Of a stretch of DNA of 64,000 nucleotides, positions 8,418 through 16,163 are shown piece by piece. A model generated the notes under the pieces. That model was given only the letters and a program-made list of their open reading frames with translations, was not told the DNA's origin and ran no database searches. A program made the translations under genes and the position numbers. Source of the DNA: Fusicatenibacter saccharivorans (GTDB lineage Bacteria > Bacillota > Clostridia > Lachnospirales > Lachnospiraceae); NCBI RefSeq assembly GCF_015557635.1, contig NZ_JADNOP010000009.1, positions 52,535 through 116,534 on the forward strand, given 5' to 3'. Positions within the stretch are counted from its first letter, which is position 1. Each line of letters starts with the position of its first letter.

Positions 8418-10028
8418 TTATTTTACCGCATGGTACTCGGCTGCTGCTGCGATCAGGCCGCGGAACAGCGGATGCGGACGGTTCGGACGGGATTTGAATT
8501 CCGGATGCGCCTGGGTTGCGATGTAGAACGGATGATCTGAAAGCTCGACCATCTCAACAATTCTTCCATCTGGTGATACCCCGGAGAGAACCATGCCATT
8601 TTCGGTCAGTGCCTTTCGGAAATCGTTGTTGACCTCATAACGGTGACGGTGACGCTCGGAAATTTCTTTTGTGCCGTACAGCTCCTGTGCCTTTGATCCG
8701 TCTGCCAGCACACATGGATAAGCGCCGAGCCGTAAGGTACCGCCGATATCCTCAATACCGTTCTGATCCGGCATCAGTGCGATCACCGGGTGCATGGTGT
8801 TCGGGTTCATCTCGATACTGTGTGCGTCGTGGTAACCGAGAACGTTTCTTGCATACTCGACAATCGTCAGCTGCATGCCGAGGCAGAGACCGAGGAACGG
8901 AATCTTGTTCTCTCTTGCATATCGAATCGCTGTGATCATGCCTTCGATACCGCGGTTTCCGAATCCGCCCGGTACCAGAACACCGTCCACATCGCTCAGA
9001 TACTCTGCCACGTTCTCCTCGGTTACCAGCTCGGAATCCACCCATTTCAGGTGTACGTTTGCATGGCTTGCAATTCCGCCGTGTTTTAATGCCTCAACAA
9101 CGCTCAGGTATGCATCATGCAGCTGGGTATACTTTCCGACGAGCGCAATCGTCACCTCTTTGTTCGGATGGCGGAGTGCTTCTACCATATGAGTCCAGTC
9201 GGACAGATCCGGTTCCGGGCATGGAAGGTGAAGGCTCTCGCAGACAACCTGCGCCAGGTTCTCTTTCTCCATGGCAAGCGGAGCTTCATACAGATACTCC
9301 ACGTCCAGGTTCTGCAGAACATGGCTTGACGGAACGTTGCAGAACAGAGCAATTTTATCTTTGATCTCGGTGGTCAGCGGATGCTCGGACCGACATACGA
9401 TGACATCCGGCTGAATACCGATTCCCTGCAGCTCTTTTACGCTCGCCTGCGTCGGTTTTGTTTTCATTTCACCGGAAGCTTTCAGATATGGAATCAGGGT
9501 AACATGGATCAGAATGGCGTTCTCGTGTCCGACGTCATGCTGGAACTGGCGGATTGCCTCCAAAAACGGCTGGCTCTCGATATCGCCGACGGTTCCGCCG
9601 ACCTCAATGATGGCAATACGCTCCTCGTCTACTTCTTTTCCGCGGTAGAAACGGCTCTTGATTTCGTTTGTAATGTGCGGAATGACCTGTACGGTGCCTC
9701 CGCCGAAATCACCGTGGCGTTCTTTCTGCAGAACAGACCAGTATACTTTTCCGGTCGTCACGTTGGAATTTTTATCCAGGCTCTCGTCGATGAAACGCTC
9801 GTAGTGGCCGAGATCGAGGTCTGTCTCTGTGCCGTCATCGGTAACGAAAACCTCGCCGTGCTGAATCGGGTTCATCGTACCCGGGTCAACGTTAATGTAC
9901 GGGTCAAATTTCTGCATCGTCACTTTGTATCCTCGGGCTTTTAAAAGCCGTCCAAGGGACGCCGCCGTGATTCCCTTTCCAAGGCCGGAGACTACTCCGC
10001 CTGTCACAAAGACATATTTTACTGCCAT
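8418..10028 (-). CDS. pyrG: CTP synthase (glutamine-hydrolysing)
   Basis: The 536-residue enzyme converts UTP to CTP using glutamine and ATP. The N-terminal synthetase domain opens with [16 protein letters not shown] and includes [13 protein letters not shown]. The C-terminal class I glutamine amidotransferase domain carries the nucleophile in [10 protein letters not shown] and the HPEF histidine-glutamate pair. The length is typical. The ATG at 10028 has AGGAGGAAA upstream. No convincing promoter lies in the 57 bases between it and the terminator of the upstream RNA. Transcription may come from a weak local promoter or from read-through of that terminator. Confidence 0.96.
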   Translation of the reverse strand: MAVKYVFVTGGVVSGLGKGITAASLGRLLKARGYKVTMQKFDPYINVDPGTMNPIQHGEVFVTDDGTETDLDLGHYERFIDESLDKNSNVTTGKVYWSVLQKERHGDFGGGTVQVIPHITNEIKSRFYRGKEVDEERIAIIEVGGTVGDIESQPFLEAIRQFQHDVGHENAILIHVTLIPYLKASGEMKTKPTQASVKELQGIGIQPDVIVCRSEHPLTTEIKDKIALFCNVPSSHVLQNLDVEYLYEAPLAMEKENLAQVVCESLHLPCPEPDLSDWTHMVEALRHPNKEVTIALVGKYTQLHDAYLSVVEALKHGGIASHANVHLKWVDSELVTEENVAEYLSDVDGVLVPGGFGNRGIEGMITAIRYARENKIPFLGLCLGMQLTIVEYARNVLGYHDAHSIEMNPNTMHPVIALMPDQNGIEDIGGTLRLGAYPCVLADGSKAQELYGTKEISERHRHRYEVNNDFRKALTENGMVLSGVSPDGRIVEMVELSDHPFYIATQAHPEFKSRPNRPHPLFRGLIAAAAEYHAVK

Positions 10029-10085
10029 ATTGATTTCCTCCTGCTTTTCTCTTCTGATATTTTCTTTTCCGTCACAAGTTTCTCT

Positions 10086-10113
10086 AAAAGGAAATGTCGC
10101 CTGCCGGCGACAT
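10086..10113 (-). terminator. Terminator of the pyrG-upstream RNA
   Basis: On the minus strand ATGTCGCC (10113-10106) and GGCGACAT (10101-10094) form a perfect 8-bp stem with a 4-base loop, followed by TTCCTTTT. It separates the upstream RNA from pyrG and could also act as an attenuator for pyrG. Confidence 0.7.
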
Positions 10114-10291
10114 CTCTATGATGAAAGCCAGTTACTCCGCGCCTGCGTCGCTCCCGTAACTGCTGACAACATTCGTAATCCGGGCTATCGCCCTACTTAC
10201 TCATGTCGTCTTGCCCGCCCAATATCTATGAATTCGCTCATGCAAGCATGGCTCATCCATAGCTGCTGTCCGGGGCTTTCATTCAAAATCA
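10086..10291 (-). ncRNA. Structured non-coding RNA of about 200 nt between purF and pyrG
   Basis: There is no plausible gene here, but there is a promoter (10298-10325), a terminator (10086-10113) and a dense set of nested helices on the minus strand. The outer helix ATGAAAGCC/GGCTTTCAT (10282-10274 with 10129-10121) has 9 perfect pairs. Inside are CTATGGAT/ATTCATAG (10262-10255 with 10233-10226, one G-U), GACGACAT/ATGTTGTC (10210-10203 with 10172-10165, one G-U), GGGC-GATA-GCCC, and AGTTAC/GTAACT (10161-10156 with 10135-10130). The G-U pairs suggest selection on RNA. The layout resembles the large structured RNAs of Clostridia. The raiA-motif family is my best guess, but I cannot confirm it. 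6S RNA is a weaker alternative. Confidence 0.7.
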
Positions 10292-10297
10292 AAAACG

Positions 10298-10325
10298 ATT
10301 ATAACACATCTCGAATTTCCTGCAA
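10298..10325 (-). promoter_or_regulatory. Promoter of the structured RNA
   Basis: Minus-strand TTGCAG (10325-10320) and TATAAT (10303-10298) are 16 bases apart, placing the transcript start near 10291, just before the outer helix. Confidence 0.65.
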
Positions 10326-10411
10326 CTTTTTTTTACTATTTTTTATTATTTTCGACATTTTCCACGAAATCCTAAATTTCTGCACCATATTTTATACATA
10401 TCACGATTTTC

Positions 10412-10440
10412 TTGACATCATCCGCAAAAATGAGTATGAT
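10412..10440 (+). promoter_or_regulatory. purF promoter
   Basis: TTGACA (10412-10417) and TATGAT (10435-10440) are 17 bases apart, 53 bp upstream of the purF start. I saw no purine riboswitch in the short leader. Confidence 0.75.
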
Positions 10441-10492
10441 AATCAATGTTTTTAAAACATGCAGGTCTACAACTGAAAAAAGGAGAATACCT

Positions 10493-11929
10493 ATGCAGCC
10501 ATCGTCAAACAATTGTTATGATACCGGTCTCCGGGAGGAATGTGGTGTTTTCGGCATTTACGATCTGGATGGTGCCGACGTCAGTCCTTCGATCTACTAT
10601 GGCCTTTCCGCCCTGCAGCACAGAGGACAAGAGTCCTGCGGAATTGCCGTCTCTGACACCAGCGGTCCAAAGGGCCATGTGAAATCCTACAAAGGCCTTG
10701 GCCTTGTCAACGAAGTTTTCAAAGAATCCAAATTAGAAGAGCTGTCCGGCAATATCGGCATCGGCCATGTCCGGTACTCTACCACCGGTTCCACTACCGT
10801 AGAGAATGCACAGCCGCTCGTTCTGAATTATCTGAAAGGCTCCCTCGCCCTTGCGCACAACGGAAATCTGGTCAACGCTATGGAACTGCGCGAGCAGATG
10901 GAAAACACCGGCGCAATTTTTCACACTTCGATTGACTCTGAAATCATCGCCTACGGCATTGCGCGGGAACGCGTTCATTCCAAAACGGTAGAAGAAGCGA
11001 TTCTGCGCACGGTAAAAGAAATCCGCGGCGCCTATGCCCTTGTCATCATGAGCCCGAGAAAACTCATCGGCGTGCGCGACCCATATGGCTTAAAACCGCT
11101 CTGCATCGGAAAGCGGGACAACGCCTGGGTTCTCGCCTCGGAAAGCTGCGCCCTCACTTCGATCGGCGCCGAATTCGTCCGCGATGTCGCTCCGGGAGAA
11201 ATTGTAACGTTTGACAAAACCGGAAATCTGAAATCCGAATTTATGCCGGTTGACGTAAAAAAAGCGCATTGTATTTTTGAATATATTTATTTTGCCCGCC
11301 TCGACAGCAAAATAGACAATATCAGTGTCTACGAAGCCAGAATCCGCGGCGGTGCAACTCTCGCAAAGACCTACCCGGTTGATGCAGACCTCGTCTGTGG
11401 TGTCCCGGACTCCGGACTTGCCTCCGCAAAGGGCTATTCCGAAGAATCCGGCATCCCGTTCGGTCTTGCGTTCCACAAAAACAGCTATGTCGGCCGTACC
11501 TTCATCAAGCCGACCCAGAAGGAACGGGAATCCAGCGTCAAAATCAAGCTGAGCGTTCTCGAATCTGTTGTAAAAGGAAAACGGATCGTGCTCGTCGACG
11601 ACTCCATTGTCCGTGGAACAACGATTTCCAACCTGATCACGATGCTTCGCAAAGCCGGCGCGACCGAAGTCCATGTCCGTATCAGCTCTCCGCCGTTCCT
11701 GTATCCGTGCTATTTCGGCACCGATGTTCCTTCGAACAAACAGCTGATCGCAAGCTCTCACTCCACGGAGGAGATCCGCCAGCAGATCGGAGCCGACTCT
11801 CTTGGCTACATGCCGATTGAGGAACTCCAGAACATGGTCGGCGATCTGCCGATCTGCCGTGCATGCTTCGACAGCCATTACCCAATGGAAGTACCGAAAC
11901 AGGATATCAGCGCTCTTCTCGAAAGCTGA
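10493..11929 (+). CDS. purF: Amidophosphoribosyltransferase
   Basis: The 478-residue enzyme carries out the first step of purine synthesis, making phosphoribosylamine from PRPP and glutamine. Cys17 in REECGVFGIYDL is the expected N-terminal nucleophile after removal of a 16-residue propeptide. The phosphoribosyltransferase domain has the PRPP loop IVLVDDSIVRGTT. Cysteines in HCIFEYIYF, PCYFGTD and CRACFDSHYP match the 4Fe-4S ligands of the Bacillus-type enzyme. I chose the ATG at 10493 because AAAAAGGAG lies 8 bases upstream. A strong terminator follows, so the gene is monocistronic and divergent from the pyrG side. Confidence 0.96.
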   Translation: MQPSSNNCYDTGLREECGVFGIYDLDGADVSPSIYYGLSALQHRGQESCGIAVSDTSGPKGHVKSYKGLGLVNEVFKESKLEELSGNIGIGHVRYSTTGSTTVENAQPLVLNYLKGSLALAHNGNLVNAMELREQMENTGAIFHTSIDSEIIAYGIARERVHSKTVEEAILRTVKEIRGAYALVIMSPRKLIGVRDPYGLKPLCIGKRDNAWVLASESCALTSIGAEFVRDVAPGEIVTFDKTGNLKSEFMPVDVKKAHCIFEYIYFARLDSKIDNISVYEARIRGGATLAKTYPVDADLVCGVPDSGLASAKGYSEESGIPFGLAFHKNSYVGRTFIKPTQKERESSVKIKLSVLESVVKGKRIVLVDDSIVRGTTISNLITMLRKAGATEVHVRISSPPFLYPCYFGTDVPSNKQLIASSHSTEEIRQQIGADSLGYMPIEELQNMVGDLPICRACFDSHYPMEVPKQDISALLES

Positions 11930-11943
11930 TTCTATTTCGTCCA

Positions 11944-11988
11944 CCTTACCGCGCAGACACTGCGTCAGGTAAGGGGGGCTTTTTTTGT
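11944..11988 (+). terminator. purF terminator
   Basis: CCTTACC (11944-11950) pairs with GGTAAGG (11968-11974), with an inner GCGCAG/CTGCGT stem, and the hairpin is followed by GGGGC and TTTTTTT. Confidence 0.85.
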
Positions 11989-12048
11989 TTCATGCATACT
12001 TTGACGTAATGTTTGCATACAATAGCATCAAAAACAAAGGGTCTCTTT

Positions 12049-13749
12049 ATGGATCTTACAGACATCATTTATTCCAACGATTACATCAACATTCTGATCC
12101 AGAATTACGTGGCACAGTCCGAGCGGTACCAGATGCTGTTTCCGGAATCAAGTGCTCTTCTTACGCTGAACCCGCAGTATTCCGTTCTCTTTCTCGAGCG
12201 GAGTCTGCTGCCGGAAAATCTCTTCGGCGCAGTTCCCTTTACCGGGCTTCCAAAACTTTTTACGCCGCTCTCCACGCTCTCACTGGAAGTCTCCGGGATT
12301 GTCCAGACGCAGAATCTCTACGGCGGCGGATATACAGGCAAAAATGTAATCTTCGGTTTTCTGGACACCGGCATTGATTACCGCCACCCCGCATTTCTGC
12401 ATGCCAACGGACAGAGCCGGATTCTCGCCGTCTGGGATCAGACGGACCGGACGGGAACGCCGCCGGCGCAGTTTCCTTACGGCAGTCTCTATACCAAGTC
12501 CGATCTCGACGCGGCACTTGAAAGCGGCGATCCACTCTCCCTTGTTCCAGTCACCGATCCCGACGGGCACGGCACGTATGTCGCAGGCGTGGCCGGCGGT
12601 ACTCCGGATGCCTCCGCCGGATTTCTCGGCGCCGCACCGGAGGCAGATTTTGCCGTTGTTAAATTAAAACCCGCCAAACAGAATCTGAAAGATTTTTATC
12701 TTGTGTCCTCCAATGCTCCCGTCTTCGAGGAAGATGACCTGCTCTCCGCCATGCACTTTCTGAATGAAACCGCAGCTGCGGAAGGAAAACCGCTCGTCCT
12801 CTGTCTGGCACTCGGGACGAATCAGGGCAGCCACTCCGGCACGCTCCCCGTTTCTCTGACCTTGGCGCGCTACGGCAACACGCCTGGTGTGATCCCCGTC
12901 TGCGCGACCGGCAACGAAGGAAATGCAGCACACCATTATTATGGCTCTGTATCCGAAACTTACACCCCGAAAAATGTAGAGTTTCTCGTTTCTGAAGGAA
13001 ACCGCGGTTTCACCCTGGAACTCTGGGGACAGGCTCCACAGCTTTTTTCTGTCGGTTTCCGCTCTCCCGGCGGCGAGACGATTCCGCGGATTCCCGTCTC
13101 TTTGAATCAGGAACAGCGGATCACCTTCGTTCTGGAACGCACCGTAATCTACGTCAACTACGAAGTGGTCCAGGCCACGACCGGCAGCCAGCTCATTCTG
13201 ATCCGCATGCTGGATCCGACCCCCGGTATCTGGACGCTTCAGGTTTACCGCGCTTTTCCATCGCCGCCGGATTTCCACATCTGGCTCCCGATCACCGGAT
13301 TTTCCACCTCCGATGTGACATTTCTGGAACCGGATCCGTACACGACACTGACGACACCTTCTGCCACGGTTCCTGTTCTTTCTCCCTCCACGTATCAGGC
13401 AGCAAACAACGGTTTTTCCCCGGAATCCGGCCGCGGCTTTACCCGGCTTGGTGAAATCAAGCCCGACTTTGCCGCTCCCGGCGTCTCCGTTACCGGACCG
13501 GGACCGGCCGGCTCCTATGTAAGCTTCAGCGGTTCGAGTGCGTCCGCCGCCATTACATCCGGCGCCGCTGCTCTTTTTCTGCAATGGGGCATCCAGCGCA
13601 CTCCCGCCCGCTATTTCACGGCACAGGAGGTAAAAAACTACCTGATCCGCGGTGCAGACCGAACTGATACTATTACGTATCCGAGCAGAGAATGGGGATA
13701 TGGCCGATTACAGTTATATCAAAGCTTCACAAGCCTTATGACAAACTGA
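12049..13749 (+). CDS. S8-family (subtilisin-like) serine protease, Csp-like
   Basis: The 566-residue protein has a subtilase catalytic domain: Asp in FGFLDTGIDYRHPAF (about residue 108), His in DPDGHGTYVAGVAG (about 178), the oxyanion Asn in CATGNEGN (about 290) and Ser in FSGSSASAAI (about 502). The usual GTSMA reads GSSAS. A long insert between the Asn and Ser regions resembles the jelly-roll insert of clostridial CspB-type proteases, which process germination enzymes in spores. There is no signal peptide, so it is probably cytoplasmic or spore-located. The start MDLTDIIYSNDYIN has AAAGGG upstream. A role in germination or protein turnover is inference. Confidence 0.85.
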   Translation: MDLTDIIYSNDYINILIQNYVAQSERYQMLFPESSALLTLNPQYSVLFLERSLLPENLFGAVPFTGLPKLFTPLSTLSLEVSGIVQTQNLYGGGYTGKNVIFGFLDTGIDYRHPAFLHANGQSRILAVWDQTDRTGTPPAQFPYGSLYTKSDLDAALESGDPLSLVPVTDPDGHGTYVAGVAGGTPDASAGFLGAAPEADFAVVKLKPAKQNLKDFYLVSSNAPVFEEDDLLSAMHFLNETAAAEGKPLVLCLALGTNQGSHSGTLPVSLTLARYGNTPGVIPVCATGNEGNAAHHYYGSVSETYTPKNVEFLVSEGNRGFTLELWGQAPQLFSVGFRSPGGETIPRIPVSLNQEQRITFVLERTVIYVNYEVVQATTGSQLILIRMLDPTPGIWTLQVYRAFPSPPDFHIWLPITGFSTSDVTFLEPDPYTTLTTPSATVPVLSPSTYQAANNGFSPESGRGFTRLGEIKPDFAAPGVSVTGPGPAGSYVSFSGSSASAAITSGAAALFLQWGIQRTPARYFTAQEVKNYLIRGADRTDTITYPSREWGYGRLQLYQSFTSLMTN

Positions 13750-13819
13750 TTTTCCCGCTCACAGGTTTGCTTCTATGGTATATCCGTTTGTTGATGCAAA
13801 CTTTTAATGTGCAAGTGCC

Positions 13820-13848
13820 TTGTTTTTGATTGTTTTCCGTTGTATCAT
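13820..13848 (+). promoter_or_regulatory. Possible promoter of the XRE regulator gene
   Basis: TTGTTT (13820-13825) and TATCAT (13843-13848) are 17 bases apart, 48 bp before the start codon. Both boxes are imperfect. Confidence 0.35.
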
Positions 13849-13895
13849 TACGTATTATCATTATATTTATAAAACTAAAAGGGGGATTCCTGACT

Positions 13896-14138
13896 ATGAA
13901 TTACGAACGCTTGAACGATCTTCGCCTTCTTGGACTTACGATTGCCTACTACCGAAGAGCAAAAGGAATGACGCAGGCCGAACTTGCCGAGGCGGTACAT
14001 ATCAGTCGTACCCATATGAGCAACATCGAAGCGCCAAATACAAAAACCTCTATTTCGTTGAATCTTCTGTTCGATATCGCTGAGGCACTTGACATTCCGG
14101 TGAAAGAGCTTTTTGATTTTCAGGGACGCAGTCTGTAG
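13896..14138 (+). CDS. Small XRE-family helix-turn-helix regulator
   Basis: The 80-residue protein is a lone Cro/C1-type DNA-binding domain. IAYYRRAKGMTQAELAEAV gives the first helices, and HISRTHMSNIEAPN gives the recognition helix. It has no ligand or dimerisation extension beyond LFDFQGRSL. The ATG at 13896 is preceded by AAAAGGGGG. It stands alone between the protease and the cysteine-rich protein gene. The target is unknown; such single-domain proteins often act on their own promoter or the neighbouring gene. Confidence 0.85.
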   Translation: MNYERLNDLRLLGLTIAYYRRAKGMTQAELAEAVHISRTHMSNIEAPNTKTSISLNLLFDIAEALDIPVKELFDFQGRSL

Positions 14139-14230
14139 GGTCTTTGAATTTTTCTCTTTAAGAGTAACCCCGCCCGGCAGTTTTTCATATCATGAATTGT
14201 AAGCAAAATGATTCCTTTGGAGGAACAAAC

Positions 14231-14515
14231 ATGAGTGATTTAGCTGCTACAAACTGTGGATGCGGATGTGACAACGGCTGTGGCTGCGATAATGGATGCG
14301 GTGTTTCCAACAACAACCTGTTCGGAAACAATGGCTGCAGTATTATCTGGATTCTGCTTCTCCTCTCCTGCTGCGGCGGATGTGGATGCGGAAACAACAA
14401 CAATGGCTGCAATTCCGACTGCTGGCTCGTTCTGATTCTTCTGTTCTGCTGCGGCGGATGGAACAACAACGGCTGTGGATGCGGCAACAGCAATAACTGT
14501 GGATGCGGCTGCTGA
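14231..14515 (+). CDS. Cysteine/glycine/asparagine-rich small protein, unknown function
   Basis: The product from the ATG at 14231 (GGAGG 6 bases upstream) has 94 residues, 20 of them Cys. Tandem CGCGCDNG-type blocks at both ends flank two short hydrophobic stretches, CSIIWILLLLSCC and CWLVLILLFCC. The pattern is of alternating hydrophobic/Cys segments joined by Asn-Gly linkers. Proteins of this type in Lachnospiraceae are annotated in databases as chorion-like high-cysteine proteins, a name that carries no function. A cross-linked spore or surface layer, or metal binding, could be imagined; neither is shown. An in-frame ATG at 14192 lacks a ribosome binding site. Confidence 0.75.
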   Translation: MSDLAATNCGCGCDNGCGCDNGCGVSNNNLFGNNGCSIIWILLLLSCCGGCGCGNNNNGCNSDCWLVLILLFCCGGWNNNGCGCGNSNNCGCGC

Positions 14516-14547
14516 CCTTTTTTCAGTCCTCCCAGATGTTCGGGCAG

Positions 14548-14590
14548 AAAAAGCCCCGGGTGCGGATCAACCGCCCCGGGGCTTTTTTTC
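14548..14590. terminator. Bidirectional terminator
   Basis: AAAAGCCCCGGG (14549-14560) pairs with CCCGGGGCTTTT (14575-14586), with T runs on both strands. It separates the cysteine-rich gene from the small minus-strand gene. Confidence 0.85.
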
Positions 14591-14604
14591 ACCAGAATTC
14601 TCTT

Positions 14605-14754
14605 TCAGCGAAACCGTTTCGGTTTCCGTGCTTCTCTTTCCCGCTTTTCCATCTCTTCTCTTCTTTCTTTTTTTCTCATACATTCCAGATCTATTTCATA
14701 AAAGGCATTCCCTTCGAGTACCTGTTTTCTTTTTGCTGTTTCTTTTCCATCCAT
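14605..14754 (-). CDS. Small basic conserved-looking protein
   Basis: This minus-strand frame ends next to a shared terminator. It encodes 49 residues from the ATG at 14754, with AAAGGAG about 12 bases upstream. The core VLEGNAFYEIDLECMRKK resembles a short protein I have seen in related gut clostridia, followed by a charged tail (ERREEMEKREREARKPKRFR). No function can be given. The T-rich composition of this stretch means a chance frame is not excluded. From 14755 to 14891 I see nothing else. Confidence 0.45.
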   Translation of the reverse strand: MDGKETAKRKQVLEGNAFYEIDLECMRKKERREEMEKREREARKPKRFR

Positions 14755-14891
14755 TTTCCGGCGGTCTCCTTTTTCTTTCTTCCTCTTATCATATGTTTTT
14801 TCCCGCCTTCTGTCATTTTTTCCGGCCTGGAACATAAGATAAAGAGAAATAAAAAGACAAATGCAGGAATGCTGCCAGGAAGGATCTTAAT

Positions 14892-15254
14892 TTGAATCAG
14901 GAACAGGAACAAAATGTGGAACAGATGACACCGCTGGACCAGATGATCGCACAGGATCAGCTTCAGATGCTGAAGGCTGCCATTCCCTACGCCTCCTTCG
15001 GCCTGCAGCCCTCCCTTGCGATTTTGAGCAAATTGCTCGAGCTCCAGCGGACCATTCAGCTTTTTTCCCGTCCGGCCGACCTTTCCATGATGTCTGTTGA
15101 TGCCCCACACGTCTCTCCGCTTGAGATGCTGCAGGATATTTCCCGTTTTGCCGCCGGTCCGCAGAGGGATCTTCTCTCCCAGATGTTTCAGACCATGCAG
15201 ATGGTCCAGATGCTTCAGAATATAAATCCCGGAAATGAGGAGGATCTGCTATGA
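14892..15254 (+). CDS. Unknown Met/Gln-rich protein, first gene of a two-gene unit
   Basis: The 120-residue product begins at a TTG (14892) with GGAAGG about 10 bases upstream. It is soluble and helical, rich in Gln, Met and Leu, with MLQDISRFAAGPQRDLLSQM near the C-terminus. There is no signal peptide or metal motif. Its stop overlaps the ATG of the next gene by four bases (ATGA), so the two are translationally coupled and probably act together. I do not recognise the family. Confidence 0.6.
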   Translation: MNQEQEQNVEQMTPLDQMIAQDQLQMLKAAIPYASFGLQPSLAILSKLLELQRTIQLFSRPADLSMMSVDAPHVSPLEMLQDISRFAAGPQRDLLSQMFQTMQMVQMLQNINPGNEEDLL

Positions 15255-15550
15255 GTTCGGATGATAAGCAAAACGACTGGTCGCAGGACCCCTCTCTTTC
15301 CGGAATTGACTTTGCCCGGCTTCAGGCACTGCAGCAGATGGCCTCTCAGAGCCGTGGAAAATCCCAGGCGGAAATGATGCCGTTTCTTCTCTCCCTGATG
15401 CAGGGAAATCAGGGCGGCGCACAGTTTTCCGCCTCCGAGGCGGACCTGATCATCTCTGCCATCAAAGCCGGAAAATCCAAACAGGAAGCGGCAAAAATTG
15501 ACCAGATGGTACGCCTCTTCCGCTCCGCTGCTTCCGGGAAAAAACGCTGA
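15251..15550 (+). CDS. Unknown small protein, second gene of a two-gene unit
   Basis: The 99-residue product starts at the ATG overlapping the previous stop, with GGAGGA 7 bases upstream. It is Gln/Met/Ser-rich with repeated helical stretches (FARLQALQQMASQSRGKSQ, MPFLLSLMQGNQGG, SASEADLIISAIKAGKSKQE). Composition and layout resemble its partner, suggesting they are related or form a complex. No function is assigned. A strong terminator follows. Confidence 0.65.
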   Translation: MSSDDKQNDWSQDPSLSGIDFARLQALQQMASQSRGKSQAEMMPFLLSLMQGNQGGAQFSASEADLIISAIKAGKSKQEAAKIDQMVRLFRSAASGKKR

Positions 15551-15563
15551 AAAACTACAAACC

Positions 15564-15608
15564 AAAAAACGCTGCCGGTCTGGAATCCCAAACCGGTCAG
15601 CGTTTTTA
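15564..15608. terminator. Bidirectional terminator
   Basis: AAAAACGCTGCCGGT (15565-15579) pairs with ACCGGTCAGCGTTTTT (15592-15607) with one bulge. It serves the unknown pair on the plus strand and pgsA on the minus strand. Confidence 0.85.
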
Positions 15609-15626
15609 TTCTGTGCTTTTTCCTGC

Positions 15627-16163
15627 CTAGTTCTGCATGGAAAGCACGTTTTTATTTTTTACCAGGTAATCAATCAGAGAAACAACGGTCAGAATCAGTG
15701 CAACCCAGATCAGCACGGTATTCAGCACGGAAAGTGCCGGAATGTCGGCGATCAGAAGAATGATCATAATCATCTGGCTGATTGTTTTCGATTTTCCCCA
15801 CCAGCTTGCTGCGATGACAATTCCATTGTCCGAAGCAACCAGGCGGAAACCGCTGATGATAAATTCTCTTGCGATGATAATAATAACCATCCACGCCGGA
15901 AGCTTGTCCAGCTCTACAAAGCAGATCAGTGCAGAGCATACCAGCAGCTTATCTGCCAGCGGATCCATAAACTTTCCGAAATCGGTAATCAGATTGTCAC
16001 GTCTTGCAATGTAGCCGTCCAGCGTATCCGTGATGCTGGCAGCGGCAAAGATTACCAGTGCAATCCATTTGGACGCGCTTCCGCCCACGCCAGACAGCAG
16101 GAAGAACACGAAAAACGGAATCATAATTACCCGCAGAATCGTTAATTTGTTTGGTAAATTCAT
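15627..16163 (-). CDS. pgsA: CDP-diacylglycerol-glycerol-3-phosphate 3-phosphatidyltransferase
   Basis: The 178-residue membrane enzyme makes phosphatidylglycerol phosphate. The CDP-alcohol phosphotransferase signature is complete in TDTLDGYIARR followed by DFGKFMDPLADK. About four to five hydrophobic segments are present. The start MNLPNKLTILRVIMIPFFVF is typical. The ATG overlaps the rimO stop by four bases, so it is the last gene of the remA-gmk-rpoZ-rimO-pgsA operon. Confidence 0.93.
   Translation of the reverse strand: MNLPNKLTILRVIMIPFFVFFLLSGVGGSASKWIALVIFAAASITDTLDGYIARRDNLITDFGKFMDPLADKLLVCSALICFVELDKLPAWMVIIIIAREFIISGFRLVASDNGIVIAASWWGKSKTISQMIMIILLIADIPALSVLNTVLIWVALILTVVSLIDYLVKNKNVLSMQN

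Noticed and set aside
14185..14592. 135-codon Pro/Gln-rich minus-strand frame opposite the cysteine-rich gene
   Set aside because: It runs through the bidirectional terminator and is the mirror of the CGCGN repeats.
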